Assembly: GCA_009602735.1 (NCBI GenBank)
Contig: WELA01012759.1
Span: 85,324-105,949, forward strand
Length of the DNA: 20,626 bases
Origin: Mesotaenium endlicherianum
Lineage: Eukaryota; Streptophyta; Zygnematophyceae; Zygnematales; Mesotaeniaceae
Direction: 5' to 3'
Positions 19,335 to 20,626 of the stretch are shown here, in pieces. The position numbers were made by a program, and so were the translations under genes. The first letter of the stretch is position 1. Each line of letters begins with the position of its first letter. The notes beneath the pieces were generated by a model that was not told the DNA's origin, did no database searches, and worked only from the letters and a program-made list of their open reading frames with translations.

Positions 19335-19442
19335 CTTCTTCTCTTGGAGTCCTTCAATGACATCGTTTTCAAGGTGTCGCTTCATCTCCGATCTCAACTG
19401 CTTCCACTTTACCTTCAAACGCTGCGCTTGAACATACAACCA
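19335..19442 (-). CDS. Possible internal exon with a charged helix
   Basis: The minus-strand acceptor GGCCAG (ending 19443) starts 36 in-frame codons, Trp-Leu-Tyr-Val-Gln-Ala-Gln then Lys-Trp-Lys-Gln-Leu-Arg-Ser-Glu-Met-Lys and Asp-Val-Ile-Glu-Gly-Leu-Gln-Glu-Lys-Lys, which looks helical or coiled-coil. Donor AAG followed by GTGAAG (19334). Both ends are in phase 0. If the donor were not used, the frame would run on to a TAG at 19257-19259, so an alternative 61-codon terminal exon is possible. Confidence 0.4.
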
Positions 19443-19598
19443 CTGGCCTCAGATTTGTATCATGCCTGTGTCATGCTAATCAATGGTCATCAAATTACTC
19501 AGAACTTCATAAAATAAGTTTTGAATTCACCAAAAAAAATTGTGAAACCAACTTCATTTGAAAATACAACGATTCCAGTTTTAAGTTGTCATCCTCAC

Positions 19599-19856
19599 CT
19601 TCACAATGTCGTCAAGCAATTCTCTGCCCATAGCCTCTCGCTTCTTGTTTTCTTTGATGAAAATGAGAATGTCGCGTTCCTCTGTTGCATTTATGTTCAG
19701 CCATTCCAGTACTAGCCTGGTACTATCGTCCCCCAAATGCATGAGTACCTTCAACACCATCTCCTGCTGCCTCGTCTGCTCCATAGGATTCTTGTCTAGC
19801 CTACAATGGACGTTAAACTTACGACGATCATCCCACACCTCGCTAACACTCAGCGC
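19599..19856 (-). CDS. Possible coding exon, helical, function unknown
   Basis: This is the best exon candidate of the group: 258 bp, exactly 86 codons, phase 0 at both ends. The acceptor has a pyrimidine-rich run, GGCTTTTGCGTGCAG (ending 19857), and the donor is AAG followed by GTGAGG (19598). The frame would stop a few codons after the donor (TAA at 19581-19583), so splicing is needed to continue. The product is rich in Leu, Glu, Lys and Arg, with Val-Trp-Asp-Asp-Arg-Arg-Lys-Phe, Gln-Gln-Glu-Met-Val-Leu-Lys-Val-Leu and Lys-Lys-Arg-Glu-Ala-Met-Gly-Arg-Glu. It looks alpha-helical. I cannot name a family. Earlier exons, including the start codon, would lie further right, beyond the CA tract or outside the window. 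Confidence 0.5.
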
Positions 19857-20082
19857 CTGCACGCAAAAGCCCAACCCGCCCACCAATCAGACGAGGATAC
19901 ATTCAAATGTTCATACGCTTACATGCCTACTGGTGTGGCAAGAAACAGAGTGTGCTCATCATAATAACAACATATGATCCATGCTCCACAAGCTACAATA
20001 ATGCTCTACACATGCCCTTGTGCGCACACAAATGCGCTCTCAAGCTCATGTACACTTGCGCTCATCTCCACTCTCCTATGTA

Positions 20083-20150
20083 AACAGCCAGCACTCTTAA
20101 GTCCGATGCATGCTCTTGCTTGCTAAACCCTGATGCGGTAGATTTATACA
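20083..20150 (+). repeat. Short repeat flanking the CA tract, copy 1
   Basis: AACAGCCAGCACTCT, then GCTAAACCCTGA and GGTAGA, recur in the same order and spacing at 20489-20555, 406 bp away. Confidence 0.75.
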
Positions 20151-20151
20151 A

Positions 20152-20480
20152 ACACAAACATTATGCACACACACATGTAGTCAAAAAAGCACACACGCGC
20201 ACACACACATACACACATATGCACATACATACGCTTGCACATATATGCGTACACACATGCACAGAAGCACGCACACACATGCAAACACCAAACAGACACC
20301 CACCTGCACAAACGTACGCACGCACACAGAAGCCACACAAACAAACACTCACGTGAACACACACGCGCACACACACACATACACATACACAAGCGCACGC
20401 ACCCACAGAAGCAAACACACAAACATACACACACTCGCACACACAGGCGCACACGCACCCAAACATACGCACACAACACT
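20152..20480 (+). repeat. CA-rich irregular microsatellite
   Basis: About 330 bp of impure (CA)n with CG, CAT and CAA interruptions. Long Thr-His frames on one strand and Cys-Val frames on the other are consequences of the repeat, not genes. It probably lies in an intron or in the 5' flank of the candidate minus-strand gene. Confidence 0.9.
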
Positions 20481-20488
20481 CAATCCAA

Positions 20489-20555
20489 AACAGCCAGCAC
20501 TCTCTAGCCCTATACACCTTCTCGTGGGCTAAACCCTGACAGGGTAGACATTGAA
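20489..20555 (+). repeat. Short repeat flanking the CA tract, copy 2
   Basis: This is the second copy of 20083-20150. It includes a 13 bp palindrome ACCCTGACAGGGT (20533-20545), changed to ACCCTGATGCGGT in copy 1. The remaining bases to the window end show no feature. Confidence 0.75.
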
Positions 20556-20626
20556 AGGGGGAAGGGTGCGGGGAGTGCGCCCATACACACTCACGCACCC
20601 TCACCCGCGAGTGGAAGCGTGCACGA

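Noticed and set aside
20144..20604. Long Cys/Val-rich minus-strand and Thr/His-rich plus-strand ORFs
   Set aside because: They are translations of the CA microsatellite in several frames at once. There is no domain and no codon structure independent of the repeat.

Overview
The window looks like an intergenic-to-intronic stretch of a repeat-rich plant nuclear genome. Evidence for a plant: a complete Ty3/Gypsy chromovirus primed by an initiator-methionine tRNA site of the plant type, a Mutator-like element with long terminal inverted repeats and a 9-10 bp target duplication, solo LTRs, and candidate spliced exons with GT-AG borders. I cannot name the species or lineage. There is no prokaryotic organisation, no rRNA or tRNA gene and no CRISPR array.

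Layout. 1-2046: moderate-GC sequence with no gene I can support. 2057-3002: a non-autonomous Mutator-like element. 3598-4341 (+) and 5141-5884 (-): two solo LTRs of one family in opposite orientation, each with its own 5 bp target duplication. 5890-7731: AT-rich sequence without recognisable features. 7732-8543: a diverged direct repeat pair separated by a segment with a perfect 11 bp hairpin. 9305-9484 (-): a 59-codon ORF that reads like coding sequence. 10287-10640: a short peptide-like motif also found at 3499-3570, then a degenerate tandem repeat. 11247-17926: a 6,680 bp intact chromovirus with 503 bp LTRs differing at 6 positions and ACGTG on both sides. 19135-19856 and 10912-11182 (-): candidate exons of one minus-strand gene whose intron would hold the retrotransposon nest. 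20083-20626: a CA-rich tract between two copies of a short repeat.

How the main element works. Gag (426 aa) and Pol (1,221 aa ORF) overlap in different frames. Pol is in the -1 frame. The overlap holds a canonical in-phase A AAA AAC slippery heptamer, then, after 10 nt, a perfect 7 bp hairpin that contains the gag stop codon. This predicts that Pol is made as a Gag-Pol fusion by -1 ribosomal frameshifting. Pol carries protease, reverse transcriptase, RNase H, integrase with a GPF motif, and a C-terminal chromodomain that would direct integration to marked chromatin. All visible catalytic residues are present, so the copy is young and potentially autonomous.
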